From: PALSA-129 sp050014595 | Lineage (GTDB): Bacteria > Acidobacteriota > Terriglobia > Bryobacterales > Bryobacteraceae | Assembly: GCA_050014595.1 (NCBI GenBank) | Contig: JBEKDA010000007.1 | Coordinates: forward strand, 72,553-136,552 | DNA length: 64,000 bases | Direction of reading: 5' to 3' | Part shown: positions 19,625-28,614 of the stretch, piece after piece | Layout: every line of letters begins with the position of its first letter | Numbering within the stretch: the first letter of the stretch is position 1 | The notes under the pieces: model-generated | The model's input: the letters and a program-made list of their open reading frames with translations, nothing else | Told to the model about the DNA's origin: nothing | Database searches by the model: none | Made by a program: the position numbers and the translations under genes

Positions 19625-19650
19625 CTATCAAAATGATATCATATAGATAG
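19625..19650. promoter_or_regulatory. 26-bp imperfect dyad upstream of the SPFH gene
   Basis: The dyad runs from CTATC (19625) to GATAG (19650), with the perfect 10-bp centre ATGATATCAT at 19633-19642; 11 of 13 pairs match. It ends 16 nt before the SPFH start codon and is conspicuously AT-rich. It is a strong candidate operator for the downstream two-gene unit, possibly bound by its ribbon-helix-helix product. Confidence 0.55.
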
Positions 19651-19666
19651 CTAGGAGAAATTTGGT

Positions 19667-20653
19667 ATGGAGACTAACGAGATGTCGAGCAATCGGGAAC
19701 AGGTGAAGCGGCTGGCGAATGGCTGGCTGATGTTGCCGGTGCTGGTTTTGCTGCTGTTGGGCGATATCGGGCTGATGATCTATTCGATTGCCGCCGCGGC
19801 GCCCAATGGCGAGCCGATTGTGCCGTTGCTGGTGGCGAGCATCGTGGGGTTGCCTGTGTGCATCATCCTGTTGACCGGGCTCTTTACCCTACAGCCGAAC
19901 GAGGCGCGCGTGCTGGTGCTCTTCGGCGCGTATAAAGGGACGGTGCGGGAACCCGGCTTGCACTGGGGGAATCCGTTCTATACGAACGGCCCGCAGCAGT
20001 GGGGCGCGAAGCTGGCGGCGGCGAAAGGAAGAGGCGACAAGTCGGACCCGATCCGGCCAAGCCGGAACAAAATCTCGCTGCGCGCGCGGACCTACAACGG
20101 GGCGGCGCTGAAGGTGAATGACAAGCGCGGGAACCCCATCGAAATCGCCGCCGTGCTGGTGTGGCGCATCCAGGACACAGCGCAGGCTATGTTCGACGTG
20201 GACAACTACGAAACCTACATCCAGACGCAGAGCGAATCGGCGCTGCGGCACCTGGCGAGCCTGTACGCCTACGACGACGGCGAAGAGAACGAAAGCACGC
20301 TGCGCAGCAACATGGACGAAGTTTCGCGGGCGTTACGAGGCGAGTTGCAGGAGCGGCTGGCGAAGGCCGGCGTGGTGGTGGACGAAGCGCGCCTCACGCA
20401 CCTGGCGTACGCTCCGGAAATCGCGCAGGCCATGCTGCGGCGGCAACAGGCGGAGGCGGTGATCGCCGCGCGGCAGAAGATTGTCCACGGCGCCGTCAGC
20501 ATGGTGGACATGGCGCTGAAGGATCTGGCGGAGAAGCACGTGGTGCAGCTCGACGACGAACGCAAGGCCGCCATGGTGAGCAACCTGATGGTGGTGCTAT
20601 GCGGCGAAGCGGAGGTGCATCCCGTGATCAACACCGGCACTCTTTACAACTGA
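19667..20653 (+). CDS. SPFH/Band 7 domain membrane protein
   Basis: This 328-residue protein has two hydrophobic segments near residues 20-42 and 48-73. An SPFH domain follows from about residue 80 (TLQPNEARVLVLFGAYKGTV, KRGNPIEIAAVLVWRI), then a coiled-coil region with RRQQAEAVIAARQKIVHGAV. SPFH proteins assemble into large membrane-bound rings. An AGGAG site precedes the ATG at 19667. The gene is followed after 10 nt by a small ribbon-helix-helix gene, an arrangement I recall from several bacterial phyla. The cellular role is unknown. Confidence 0.85.
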   Translation: METNEMSSNREQVKRLANGWLMLPVLVLLLLGDIGLMIYSIAAAAPNGEPIVPLLVASIVGLPVCIILLTGLFTLQPNEARVLVLFGAYKGTVREPGLHWGNPFYTNGPQQWGAKLAAAKGRGDKSDPIRPSRNKISLRARTYNGAALKVNDKRGNPIEIAAVLVWRIQDTAQAMFDVDNYETYIQTQSESALRHLASLYAYDDGEENESTLRSNMDEVSRALRGELQERLAKAGVVVDEARLTHLAYAPEIAQAMLRRQQAEAVIAARQKIVHGAVSMVDMALKDLAEKHVVQLDDERKAAMVSNLMVVLCGEAEVHPVINTGTLYN

Positions 20654-20663
20654 GTGACGGACC

Positions 20664-20843
20664 ATGGCGGAACGCAAGTCCTTTCTGATGCGCATCGATC
20701 CTGCGCTCTGGGCGGAGCTGGAAGCCTGGGCGCAGGACGAACTGCGCAGCGTCAACGGGCAGATCGAGTACCTGCTGCGCCAGGCGGTCGAGAAGCGCAA
20801 AGGCGCGGCCGCGGAGCGCGATGGCGGGAAGGGGAAGCGTTGA
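20664..20843 (+). CDS. Small Arc-like ribbon-helix-helix protein
   Basis: This 59-residue protein begins MAERKSFLMRIDPALWAELE and continues QDELRSVNGQIEYLLRQAV, the beta-strand/helix/helix pattern of Arc-type DNA-binding proteins, with NGQIEYLLR as the second helix. It starts 10 nt after the SPFH stop and is presumably cotranscribed. It may regulate the unit through the dyad at 19625-19650 or act as an SPFH partner; both are inference. The basic tail KGAAAERDGGKGKR is probably disordered. Confidence 0.8.
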   Translation: MAERKSFLMRIDPALWAELEAWAQDELRSVNGQIEYLLRQAVEKRKGAAAERDGGKGKR

Positions 20844-20897
20844 GAGGTGCGGTGCCTCCGCGGTGTTGGTTCAGGCCGGATTCGGCATAATTGGAGG

Positions 20898-20935
20898 GCG
20901 GACCCTCTGGTCCGCGCGGGACGCCCTCGTCCCGC
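20898..20935. repeat. REP doublet: two hairpins in tandem
   Basis: GCGGACC-CTCT-GGTCCGC (20898-20915) is followed directly by GCGGGACG-CCCT-CGTCCCGC (20916-20935). The doublet lies in the 311-nt gap 20844-21154, which holds no gene that I can see. The same two-hairpin design occurs inside the GH2 gene at 40239-40276. Confidence 0.8.
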
Positions 20936-20975
20936 AGCCGGAACAACGAAATCAGCATCATGCAAACGCCAGCAG

Positions 20976-21012
20976 GCCGACGAGGGCGTCGGCCGCAGAC
21001 CAGGGGGTCTGC
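20976..21012. repeat. REP doublet, second copy in opposite sense
   Basis: GCCGACG-AGGG-CGTCGGC (20976-20993) is followed by GCAGACC-AGGG-GGTCTGC (20995-21012). The AGGG loops are the complement of the CCCT loops in the doublet 40 nt upstream, so the two doublets face each other. Confidence 0.8.
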
Positions 21013-21154
21013 CCCACAATTTGTGCAGATTGTTCAGTAGTGGGAAAACTAAGTGGCATTGCGCACGAGTGCGTGCGCCACGTGATCGGACTGCACGCAC
21101 TGTTTTCCTGCGGTAAGATCAGATGGGTATCATTTTCGGGTCAGGAGGTCTGCA

Positions 21155-22495
21155 ATGGGCATGGTCGCCAAGACCCTCCGGCTTGCAGCCGCAGTCGCTC
21201 TGTCCCTTCCACTCGCCCACGGCCAAACACCAACGAGAGGCGCTATCGAAGGAGACGTTGTCGATGCCTCCACCGGGCGGGGCATTGCCGGCGCGCGCGT
21301 GCGCATTCAGTCCGGGCAGGACGATGCGCTGTTCACCACCTCCGATGAACAGGGGCACTTCCGATTCGCCGAGGTGGATTTCATGTCCAAAGGCTACCAG
21401 GCGGAGGCCTCGTACCCGGGATTCATCAGCGCCAGGAGGGCTGCCGGGCGGTCCGGCGGCGAGACTGTTTCTCCCAGTCCCTACAACCCGAGCGTGCAAA
21501 TCCGGCTGGAGATGGTACGCTACGGCGTGATTGTGGGCAGGGTGACGGATCCGGTGGGCGTTGCCGTCGAAGGGGTGACGGTCGCGGCGCTCGAGCGCTA
21601 TGCGGCCGGCGAACGGGGGCACGGCAGTTGCGGCCTGGGCTCCACGGACGGTGATTATCAGTATCTCGGACGGTTCTGCGCGCGGACAAACGACTTAGGC
21701 GAATATCGCATCGGGCCCCTGACGGCAGGATCATATTACGTCGGTGTCGACCCGCAACTCTCGCCCGGCCAACCGGCGACGCGGATGCCGCGCGATCCAA
21801 CGGAACGCGCCACGTTCTACCCGCACGCCCTGAAACCCTCCGAAGCCATGCCGGTTACCGTGACCGAAGGCAAGGAATTGCGAGCGGATGTCCAGATCGT
21901 TCGTCAGGGTGGAGTCAAAGTCAGCGGCCGGGTATTTGGGTTGGGCGCGGGGGAAGCGGCGGGCCTGCAAATATCGGTGTATGCGGTGCCCCTGTCGTCG
22001 AGCACAACACCGTGGTCAGACTTGGATATTCGCGGCGATCACTTTCAGGCTCCCGACCTGTTGCCAGGTAAATACCTTTTCGAGGCCTTCCAGTATCCCC
22101 TCAGAAATTCCCCTAACGAAAACACGGTGGTGGCGGCGACCAGGCGGACTGTCGAGGTCAGGATGTCCGACCTCGACGGGGTCGACTTGACCCTGACCCC
22201 TACTCTGGACATCGAAGGGTCGGTGGTCTTTGAAAACGGTTGCGCGGCGGCGCCCGCATGGATCCAATTGCAAGGCGATTTTCTTCAGGAACTCCACGTC
22301 GGCACGGAGGGCCGGTTCGTGTTGCGGCATCTGATCCCGGGCAAATACAAGGTGTATGTGCACTTGGAAATCCCTTCTAACGCCTATGCAAGCTCCGCGA
22401 CGCTGGGCGATACGGAAATACTGACAGACGGCTTCGAGGCAACCTCGAACACCAGGGGGCCGCTGCGCATCACCATGAGCTGTGGGAGGAGGTGA
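21155..22495 (+). CDS. Secreted protein with carboxypeptidase-regulatory-like domains
   Basis: This 446-residue protein has a signal peptide (MGMVAKTLRLAAAVALSLPLAHG) and at least two carboxypeptidase-regulatory-like Ig folds. These are seen as AIEGDVVDASTGRGIAGARV near residue 30 and VIVGRVTDPVGVAVEGVTV near residue 126, the latter with a later DLGEYRIGPLTAGSYYVGV. An AGGAGG site 6 nt before the ATG at 21155 fixes the start over the ATG two codons on. No catalytic motif is seen. It is probably an envelope or extracellular structural/binding protein, and is followed by a related gene 3 nt downstream. Confidence 0.75.
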   Translation: MGMVAKTLRLAAAVALSLPLAHGQTPTRGAIEGDVVDASTGRGIAGARVRIQSGQDDALFTTSDEQGHFRFAEVDFMSKGYQAEASYPGFISARRAAGRSGGETVSPSPYNPSVQIRLEMVRYGVIVGRVTDPVGVAVEGVTVAALERYAAGERGHGSCGLGSTDGDYQYLGRFCARTNDLGEYRIGPLTAGSYYVGVDPQLSPGQPATRMPRDPTERATFYPHALKPSEAMPVTVTEGKELRADVQIVRQGGVKVSGRVFGLGAGEAAGLQISVYAVPLSSSTTPWSDLDIRGDHFQAPDLLPGKYLFEAFQYPLRNSPNENTVVAATRRTVEVRMSDLDGVDLTLTPTLDIEGSVVFENGCAAAPAWIQLQGDFLQELHVGTEGRFVLRHLIPGKYKVYVHLEIPSNAYASSATLGDTEILTDGFEATSNTRGPLRITMSCGRR

Positions 22496-22498
22496 GCT

Positions 22499-24034
22499 AT
22501 GCGAAGACAACTGCTGTCGTTGCTGCTGCTCTCCACCGCCTCGCTGGCGCAGGTCGCGATGGAGGGTGACGTGGTGCTCAAGACGACCGGCGCACCGCTC
22601 CCGGGCGTGCGGGTAGCCGCCTCTTGCCCTGAACTTCACTGGACGGCCACGGACGTCGCCGGCCATTTCAGTTTTCCGGTAGTGCAGGCGTCCTTGCCTT
22701 TTTGCACACTCTCGCTGGACGGCCCGCGCCTGCTGCCGCGGCACCAGTGGGTCGCGATCCATCCGCAAGATTCGCACATCTCGGTGCGCGTCGAGATGAG
22801 ACCGCAAGCGGCGATCGCGGGCAAGGTGACGGACGAGAATGGCTGGCCCGTCGCAGGGGCGACTCTCACCGCGGCCCAGTACCGGACCGCCAATGGCATT
22901 CGGGAGTTGCAACCGGTTGCATCGGCTAGGGCCGACGATCGCGGCGAATACCGCTTCGGGAAGTTGGTCCCCGGCCGGTATTACGTCCAAGTTCGTCCGC
23001 CCGGCGATGTGCCCGGGGGCGATTACCTGCCCACCGCCGCCGAAGACGCGCGCGCCATCGATCTGAAGGAAGGCGAGGAAGCCACCGGCGCCGACATCCA
23101 CCTGGCGCGGGGAGGGGGCGTCGCAGTGAGCGGGCGCGTGGTACTGCCTGACGGATTCCAGCCGGTGCAGGCGTCCCTCAGAGTGTACTGGGAAAACCTC
23201 GTGACCACCATGGGAGGCCCTCTCTTCCCGATCGCCCCGGATGGGACCTTCATCGCGCGCCATCTCGTGCCCGGAACATATGTGTTGACAGCCGCCATCG
23301 GCGAACCCCCGAATCATGCCGCTGCGCCGCGGTACCTGGCCGTGCGGACGATCAAGGTTTCCCGGGACAATATCGATGGCATCACGCTGAACATGGTTGA
23401 GACGCCCATCCGGGAACTCAGGGGAACCGTCGTGTTCGAAGGCCGGGGCAGGCCGGATCCGCTGCACATCAATTTGAGCCGACAGCTCTCGCAATTCAGC
23501 GCGAGGTCTCAGGTGGAACCGGATGGCAGCTTCGTGATTCCCGGCCTGTGGCCAGGCCGGTACAGGTTGAGCGCGATTGCGATGGGCGGCCAGGTGACAT
23601 CGATACGGTTCGGCGACCAGGAGATTAACCGCATCCTGTGCGGCGGGGGAAGTCAATGCGGCGAATTCGATTTCGACGGCACGCCAGCGCCGCTGCGGGT
23701 GACGGTTGCGAAGACGGTCCGTATTTCGGGGACGGTTAGCGACGCCGGCGCCCACCCCGTCGCCCGCGCCGGCCTGATTTTTGTGCCCTCCGGCGGGGTG
23801 TACGAGCCCTTCCCCGGAAACCTCCTGCAAGCGCAGACGGATGAAAACGGCGCGTTCACCACTATCCCGCTGCTTCCCGGCGTTTACAGAGTATTTGTCA
23901 TCGAGGACCCGGCGGACGCCGAGCAGACCATGGCCGACCCTGATTTTCTCAAGTCGCAGGAAAAGACTTTTCCGCCGCTCACAGTGGTGGCGGGTGAAAA
24001 TGCGCCGCTGAAGCTGGCATTGCCTTCGAAGTAG
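22499..24034 (+). CDS. Secreted protein with carboxypeptidase-regulatory-like repeats
   Basis: This 511-residue protein has a signal peptide (MRRQLLSLLLLSTASLAQ) and repeated Ig-like units: MEGDVVLKTTGAPLPGVRV near residue 21, AIAGKVTDENGWPVAGATL near residue 102, and RISGTVSDAGAHPVARAGL near residue 408. Each unit ends in the YRFGKLVPGRYYV type of strand. A GGAGGAGG ribosome site lies within the last codons of the preceding gene and the ATG is 3 nt after its stop, so translation is probably coupled. The two genes look like an old tandem duplication. Function is unknown. Confidence 0.75.
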   Translation: MRRQLLSLLLLSTASLAQVAMEGDVVLKTTGAPLPGVRVAASCPELHWTATDVAGHFSFPVVQASLPFCTLSLDGPRLLPRHQWVAIHPQDSHISVRVEMRPQAAIAGKVTDENGWPVAGATLTAAQYRTANGIRELQPVASARADDRGEYRFGKLVPGRYYVQVRPPGDVPGGDYLPTAAEDARAIDLKEGEEATGADIHLARGGGVAVSGRVVLPDGFQPVQASLRVYWENLVTTMGGPLFPIAPDGTFIARHLVPGTYVLTAAIGEPPNHAAAPRYLAVRTIKVSRDNIDGITLNMVETPIRELRGTVVFEGRGRPDPLHINLSRQLSQFSARSQVEPDGSFVIPGLWPGRYRLSAIAMGGQVTSIRFGDQEINRILCGGGSQCGEFDFDGTPAPLRVTVAKTVRISGTVSDAGAHPVARAGLIFVPSGGVYEPFPGNLLQAQTDENGAFTTIPLLPGVYRVFVIEDPADAEQTMADPDFLKSQEKTFPPLTVVAGENAPLKLALPSK

Positions 24035-24054
24035 GGCCTGCCTTCACGCTGGTG

Positions 24055-24285
24055 TTACTTGGGCTTGAACTGCTTGCCGAAAAGGGTAATTGGCCGGGCA
24101 GCTTCGTCGGCCGTGGGCGCCTTGCCCCGGCGTTCCGCAATCCCCAGGGACGCGATCCCACAAAAGAACGGAAGCTGATCGAAAATGAACGACGCGAACC
24201 TGTTCTCGAAAACCGAGCGGAGGGTGAGCGCCAGAATCGTGCCGGCAACCAAACCGGGCAACATCCAGAGCAGGCGTCTAGACAT
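24055..24285 (-). CDS. Small hypothetical membrane protein
   Basis: This 76-residue protein has two short hydrophobic stretches (LLWMLPGLVAGTILALTL at 5-22; FIFDQLPFFCGIASLGI near 33-49) and a polar C-terminus. A GGAG site lies 8 nt before the ATG at 24285. It is convergent with the preceding gene and divergent from the GAF-ANTAR gene. I do not recognise a family; the ribosome site and hydrophobic pattern support it as real. Confidence 0.5.
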   Translation of the reverse strand: MSRRLLWMLPGLVAGTILALTLRSVFENRFASFIFDQLPFFCGIASLGIAERRGKAPTADEAARPITLFGKQFKPK

Positions 24286-24423
24286 GCAACTGTCTCCGCT
24301 CCAACATACCAGAAAACCCGCGGCATAGCGTCGCTCGGATTACAAAAGTTAACCGCCCGGATAATCGCCCGTATAGAAATTTTCAATTGGACTGTGCGAG
24401 CGCGCGGAGAGTAGCTTGGAAGT

Positions 24424-25185
24424 ATGGCCGCAAGGGATATCCGTACCGCCTCGCAGTCACAAGTTTCCATCTTCCACCAGGTCAGCAGCATTCTGAGCTC
24501 GGATTTGTCGCTCGACGAGATGCTGGGTGAAGTGATCGGGCTGGCGGTTCGGGCCACGGCATGCGATGCGTGCCTGGTGTACCTGATCGATCACAGCTCG
24601 AACGAAATTGTGCTGCGCGCTTCGCAGGTGCCGCACGCCGGTGCGCTCGGGACGCTGCGGCTGAAAATCGGCGAGGGTGTCACGGGCTGGGTCGCGGAAC
24701 AGCGGTCGGTAGTTGCGCTCGCGGAGAACGCGTCGAGCGATGCGCGCTTCAAGCGGCTGCAAGGGCTCATCGAAGACACCTACGAAGCTTTCCTTTCGGT
24801 GCCGATCGTAAGCGGCGGCGAGCTGATCGGGGTGGTCAACGTACACCACCGCACGCGCCACGACCATACGCGCGAAGAGACCAGCACCATGATCTTCATC
24901 GGCGAGCAACTGGGCGTGGCGATTTCCAAATCCCTGTTGGAAGAGGAAAACGCGCGGCTGCTCGAAGAGACCCAGGAGATGAAGCGCGAACTGGAAACGC
25001 GCAAGCTGATGGAACGGGCCAAGGGCATCCTGCAACTGAAGCACGGCATCTCCGAAGAAGACGCGTATTTGCGCCTGCGCAACCAGAGCCGCCGATTGCG
25101 GCGGCCCATCCGCGAGCTGGCGGAAGCTATCATCCTGACGGAAGAGTTGAGCCGCCAGGGCAAAGCGCTCGATTCGATCGAGTGA
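24424..25185 (+). CDS. GAF-ANTAR protein, putative RNA-binding antiterminator
   Basis: This 253-residue protein has an N-terminal GAF domain (about 15-165; DACLVYLIDHSSNEIVLRAS, KIGEGVTGWVAEQ, SVPIVSGGELIGVVNVHH). A linker coiled coil follows (EEENARLLEETQEMKREL). The C-terminal ANTAR domain (about 190-245) reads LMERAKGILQLKHGISEEDA and RLRNQSRRLRRPI. ANTAR domains bind paired RNA hairpins and prevent transcription termination. The GAF part probably senses a small ligand. No histidine kinase is adjacent, and the target RNAs are not identifiable here. Confidence 0.88.
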   Translation: MAARDIRTASQSQVSIFHQVSSILSSDLSLDEMLGEVIGLAVRATACDACLVYLIDHSSNEIVLRASQVPHAGALGTLRLKIGEGVTGWVAEQRSVVALAENASSDARFKRLQGLIEDTYEAFLSVPIVSGGELIGVVNVHHRTRHDHTREETSTMIFIGEQLGVAISKSLLEEENARLLEETQEMKRELETRKLMERAKGILQLKHGISEEDAYLRLRNQSRRLRRPIRELAEAIILTEELSRQGKALDSIE

Positions 25186-25354
25186 ACGAATCGGGACCAT
25201 TCATTTTTTCGATTGGCCCTTTAGGGTCCGTTCCCATATTCTGAAATTTTCAGCGGCGGCTTTCGTTTCGCCCTCGGTTGAGTGTCTTCGCAGACTCCCC
25301 GCATTTCTTCCGGACTGAAAACTCTTTCTCAAAAAGAACATATGGAGGATTCCT

Positions 25355-25916
25355 GTGAGGACCGGATTTCCGTGTCTGTCTGTGACGATGGTTTTCTTTT
25401 TTGGCGGCTGGTTGGCCGCGCGGCCGCAAGATCTGACTGTCCCGTTCCTGAAAGGCGAAGTCGAAACCGAAGCTGCGCTGGTGGAGCGTTCGACGGTGGA
25501 ACTCGACGATCTGCGGACGCACCGCAAGGTTGCGAGTGCAGACGTCAGAATGGACGGCTTGTTCGAATTTCGAGACGTGCCGTACGGGTCGTACCAATTG
25601 GCAGGCGCTGAGTGAAATCGCGCGCGCCACGAAGATCGCCCGGCCCACCGCGCTGGCCCTGTGCAACCAGGCGGTGGCGCAATTAGGGTTGGGCCGCGAG
25701 AGCGCCGCGGTCGAGTCCGTGCGCCGGTCGCTCGAACTCGATCCGCATTACGCGCCGGCGCATTACCTGCTGGGCGGCTTGCTGGGGAAAGACCGGCGCA
25801 CCCTGAGTGAGGCGGTTTCACACCTGGAACAGGCGGCGCAGAAGATGCCCGCCGCGCGTGCCGCTTTAGAGCAGGCCAGACGGGCGATGGCAACCGAAGC
25901 AACGCTTCGGCGCTGA
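25355..25916 (+). pseudogene. Decayed carboxypeptidase-regulatory plus TPR protein gene
   Basis: A GTG at 25355 with GGAGG 6 nt upstream opens a signal peptide (CLSVTMVFFFGGWLAARPQ) and part of a regulatory Ig fold ending FEFRDVPYGSYQLAGAE, then stops at 25613-25615. Another frame overlapping the end continues to 25916 with TPR sequence (ALALCNQAVAQLGLGRESAA, SVRRSLELDPHYAPAHYLLG). The domain order (signal, regulatory fold, TPR) is common in Acidobacteriota, but the middle of the protein is missing and the frame changes near 25600-25620. This looks like one gene hit by an internal deletion with a frameshift. Confidence 0.65.
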
Positions 25917-25933
25917 ACCAAGAGGCGGGGGTG

Positions 25934-25955
25934 GGGCAGGCGGTGCCGCCTGCCC
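25934..25955. repeat. REP-like palindrome GGGCAGGCGG-TG-CCGCCTGCCC
   Basis: A perfect 10-bp stem with a 2-nt loop lies between the decayed TPR gene and the convergent secreted-protein gene. It belongs to the dispersed family also seen at 11125 and 63153. Confidence 0.8.
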
Positions 25956-25963
25956 AATACCAA

Positions 25964-27241
25964 TTACGGCAACCGCACCACTGTGTAACTGGCCAGCGAC
26001 AGCGTGTCTCCGGGCTGCGCCAGCATGCCTTGGAAATTGATGGCGATGCCGTTGGTGTAGGCATCGGAGGCGGCGGCGACGGTGGCGCTGAAGGGCAGAA
26101 CGGCGCCCCAGCTTTGTGCGCTCACTTGCGAGCCCGCGGCCAGGATGGCGGCGTCGGCGCGGCCGGTGATGAGGGTGTCGTTGCTCGATCCGCTGCGCGC
26201 GACCATGGGGGTCGCGCCCCAATCCACTTCAAAGCTGAAGCCGGAAGTGGAACCCTGGTGGGATAGCTCGAAGGCAATCGTGATGCGGTCCCCGGGCGCC
26301 AGCAGGCCGGCCGGAATGGAGCACGTTCCGATGCTCGAAAGCGTGGTGGCGGTGATGGCCGAACCGGTGCTGCTGCACAACACCTGCGGCGCGGGGAACG
26401 TCTGCGCGGTGCCGGAATCGCTGGTCCCGAGACGGTACGAGGCGAGCAGGGTATCGCCGGGTTGCGGGACGGCCACGCTCACGAAGGTAATGGCGGCGCC
26501 CGAGACCGAAAAATCCTGGCCGGCCTTCTGCAGGATGCCGTTGCGGTAAACCGCGAGGCTGGTGGAAGGTGTCGGCGTGCCGGAGAGCGTGAAAGAACCG
26601 TTGGCGCCATCGACGATGCCGGTAGGGGAATCGCCGTCGACGAACGAGGTCGCTTGTCCGCTGCCGCAGGGGCCGCTCGAGCCATCCACGTGGACGCAAT
26701 CGGAGGCGTTGCCGTCCACCGAATCGAGCGCGCCGAGCGCGTCGACAAAGGCAACCCGGCCGGCGGCCAGGGAAGAGGCCTTGACCGGACGCGCGCCGAG
26801 ATCGGCGATCAGGCCAACCACGTCGGATTCCTGCACCGGGTCGCCACCGATGTCGTTGGCAACGATGGTGGTGGTCAGGGGAGTGGCGATACGCACGTCG
26901 CGCACTCGCAAAGGGGTGGTGCTCGAAGGCACGGCCCAGGTCTCCTGGAATTGAACGCGGCCGTCGCTGTTGTACGTCACCGTGTAGTAGACCGGCGGCG
27001 TGGCGGTGGCGGTGGGGACAAGTTGCACGCGCAGGTTGCCCTCCACCACTTTGACGGTCGAGGTTTGAGTCACAATGGCGGAATTGTCGGCGGCTTGAAA
27101 GCTGTTCCAACTGATGGTCAGGGTGCCGTTGAAGCGGGTGCCATCCGCTTTGTAGAGCACGTCCTGAATGGTCGTGAGCGACGGTGCGGCAACGGCGGCG
27201 ACAGCCAGACACACGACGGCGAAAATCGTACGGCGAATCAT
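25964..27241 (-). CDS. Secreted beta-rich hypothetical protein
   Basis: This 425-residue protein has a signal peptide (MIRRTIFAVVCLAVAAVAA). Its Ser/Thr/Ala-rich beta-type body includes KADGTRFNGTLTISWNSF near residue 32, TVTYNSDGRVQFQETW near residue 88, and GSFTLSGTPTPSTSLAVYRN in the middle. The start at 27241 has GGGAGG 7 nt upstream. The middle segment resembles phage-tail or adhesin-type stalk modules, and two Cys pairs in the body could form disulfides. I do not recognise a named family; a surface adhesin or matrix protein is only a guess. Confidence 0.7.
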   Translation of the reverse strand: MIRRTIFAVVCLAVAAVAAPSLTTIQDVLYKADGTRFNGTLTISWNSFQAADNSAIVTQTSTVKVVEGNLRVQLVPTATATPPVYYTVTYNSDGRVQFQETWAVPSSTTPLRVRDVRIATPLTTTIVANDIGGDPVQESDVVGLIADLGARPVKASSLAAGRVAFVDALGALDSVDGNASDCVHVDGSSGPCGSGQATSFVDGDSPTGIVDGANGSFTLSGTPTPSTSLAVYRNGILQKAGQDFSVSGAAITFVSVAVPQPGDTLLASYRLGTSDSGTAQTFPAPQVLCSSTGSAITATTLSSIGTCSIPAGLLAPGDRITIAFELSHQGSTSGFSFEVDWGATPMVARSGSSNDTLITGRADAAILAAGSQVSAQSWGAVLPFSATVAAASDAYTNGIAINFQGMLAQPGDTLSLASYTVVRLP

Positions 27242-28017
27242 GAAATACCTCCCGGGATTGGAAAGGCCCACGCCCGGACAGGCGCGCGCAGTGAACTCTC
27301 TTTCCGATTTCAGTTTATCCGGCGGCCTTTCGAAATCAGGGGGCGACGGTTTTCCGCGAAAATCAGTAAGTGACCGCAAATGAGTTGATTGCGGACAAAA
27401 ATATTTATTTCTTGTGCTTGTGACTGGGTTTTTGGGCGCGGGCTGATTCAGGGCACTGGATCTTGATGACACCGGCGCCAACCGTTTGACCTGATCGAGT
27501 CGCTTTTCTCATTTCCCTTCACAACCTTGTTATACGGGAGGGCTCACGTAGTTTCCGGCTCGTCACCGAAGAGCTTCCAAAAATCGTGTTCCACAGACAG
27601 TACCAGAATGCCGAAAATTAAGAAGCCACCGCCCTACTTCATGAAACCTCGTCGATCGCTTTCGTGAAGGCCGGATTTCGGTTGACGATTTCGCCGCCTT
27701 GCAGGATTGGTTGAACTCCAATCCCGGAGCACCATCTGGAAAATGGTACAAGCAATTTCCGGCCGTGTGCATTTCGCTCCATATTCACGGGCCCTCGGCT
27801 GCACTCCGAAAGTAACGCAAACTCCCGACTTACCAGGCCTCTCGCGCCTGTCCGGCCGCAGGACCTCCGCTTCCTCAGCGCTCTCAGGTCTTGACTTTGT
27901 TTCTGTCTTCCTCCGCGTCTCGGCGCCTCCGCGTTAAATCCATTTCCTGTTTGGTTCCGGCTACGCCGGGTTAGGGAGCGGTGCCCGTCCCGCGAATGCT
28001 TCCTCGCGGTCAGGCAA
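27242..28017. other. 776-nt gap with no intact gene
   Basis: The part near 27240-27420 is the likely promoter region of the secreted-protein gene. A possible small broken reading frame lies at 27608-27813. The segment near 27895-27940 is a pyrimidine-rich run with CTCCGCG and GCGCCTCCGCG that looks like non-coding filler. I see no RNA gene here. Confidence 0.6.
27608..27813 (+). pseudogene. Possible small broken gene
   Basis: An ATG at 27608 starts MPKIKKPPPYFMKPR and stops at 27663-27665. The overlapping frame continues as a protein-like stretch, FREGRISVDDFAALQDWLNS and then GKWYKQFPAVCISLH, ending at TAA 27811-27813. The two parts together read like one small protein interrupted by a frameshift near 27640-27660. 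The composition is plausible for coding sequence, but I do not recognise a family. Confidence 0.3.
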
Positions 28018-28614
28018 CTAGTTGAGGGGCAGTTCGAAGAACAGAAGCTCCTTGCCCGTGGCGGCTTCGGCCAGGCCGGTGATGTAAATGGTGGCTCCGC
28101 GTTCCAGGCCGGTCTGAAAGTACAAGAAGCCGCTGGCGGTGTTGCCGGCCGGCAGCATCTGGGCGGTGAACGCGCGTCCTTCGATCTCCCAGGCGTCGAG
28201 CGGGTTCTTCTTGGCGAGGACCTTGACCTTGCCGGCGGGACCGTCAATGAAGTTGGGACGCTGCGGCCCGCGGAGGTATCGCACATCCTTGGCCGGGGTG
28301 GCGTACACGCGATCATGGTTCGGGCCGACGTATTCGGCGCGCAGGTGATCCACGCTGATGGCTTTACCGGTATCGTTCTGAATGACCAGCAGGACCGGCA
28401 GCACGCCATAGGCATAAGGATCGACTTTTCCAAAGGCAACCTTTACCTTTTCCCCGGATTCGTACGGTTCTACCCCGATGGTGAGCTTGTCGTTGGTTTG
28501 GTGATGGGGCAGCGTGTCCGGAGGCCCCGGTTTGAACGGCGGGGGTGTCTTGTCCGCCGCGAACGCGGCGGCTATACTCATGAGTAGAGCCAAACGTTTG
28601 AAAACAAAAGGCAT
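28018..28614 (-). CDS. Secreted hypothetical protein
   Basis: This 198-residue protein has a signal peptide (MPFVFKRLALLMSIAAAFA, cleavage before ADK). A Pro-rich linker follows, then a mixed alpha/beta body with YESGEKVKVAFGKVDPYAYG and GFLYFQTGLERGATIYITGL. The start at 28614 keeps the charged N-terminus of the signal; it makes the gene overlap the divergent KdtA-LpxK gene by 35 bp at the 5' ends. A later ATG at 28581 would reduce the overlap to 2 bp but lose the basic residues. Function unknown. Confidence 0.65.
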   Translation of the reverse strand: MPFVFKRLALLMSIAAAFAADKTPPPFKPGPPDTLPHHQTNDKLTIGVEPYESGEKVKVAFGKVDPYAYGVLPVLLVIQNDTGKAISVDHLRAEYVGPNHDRVYATPAKDVRYLRGPQRPNFIDGPAGKVKVLAKKNPLDAWEIEGRAFTAQMLPAGNTASGFLYFQTGLERGATIYITGLAEAATGKELLFFELPLN

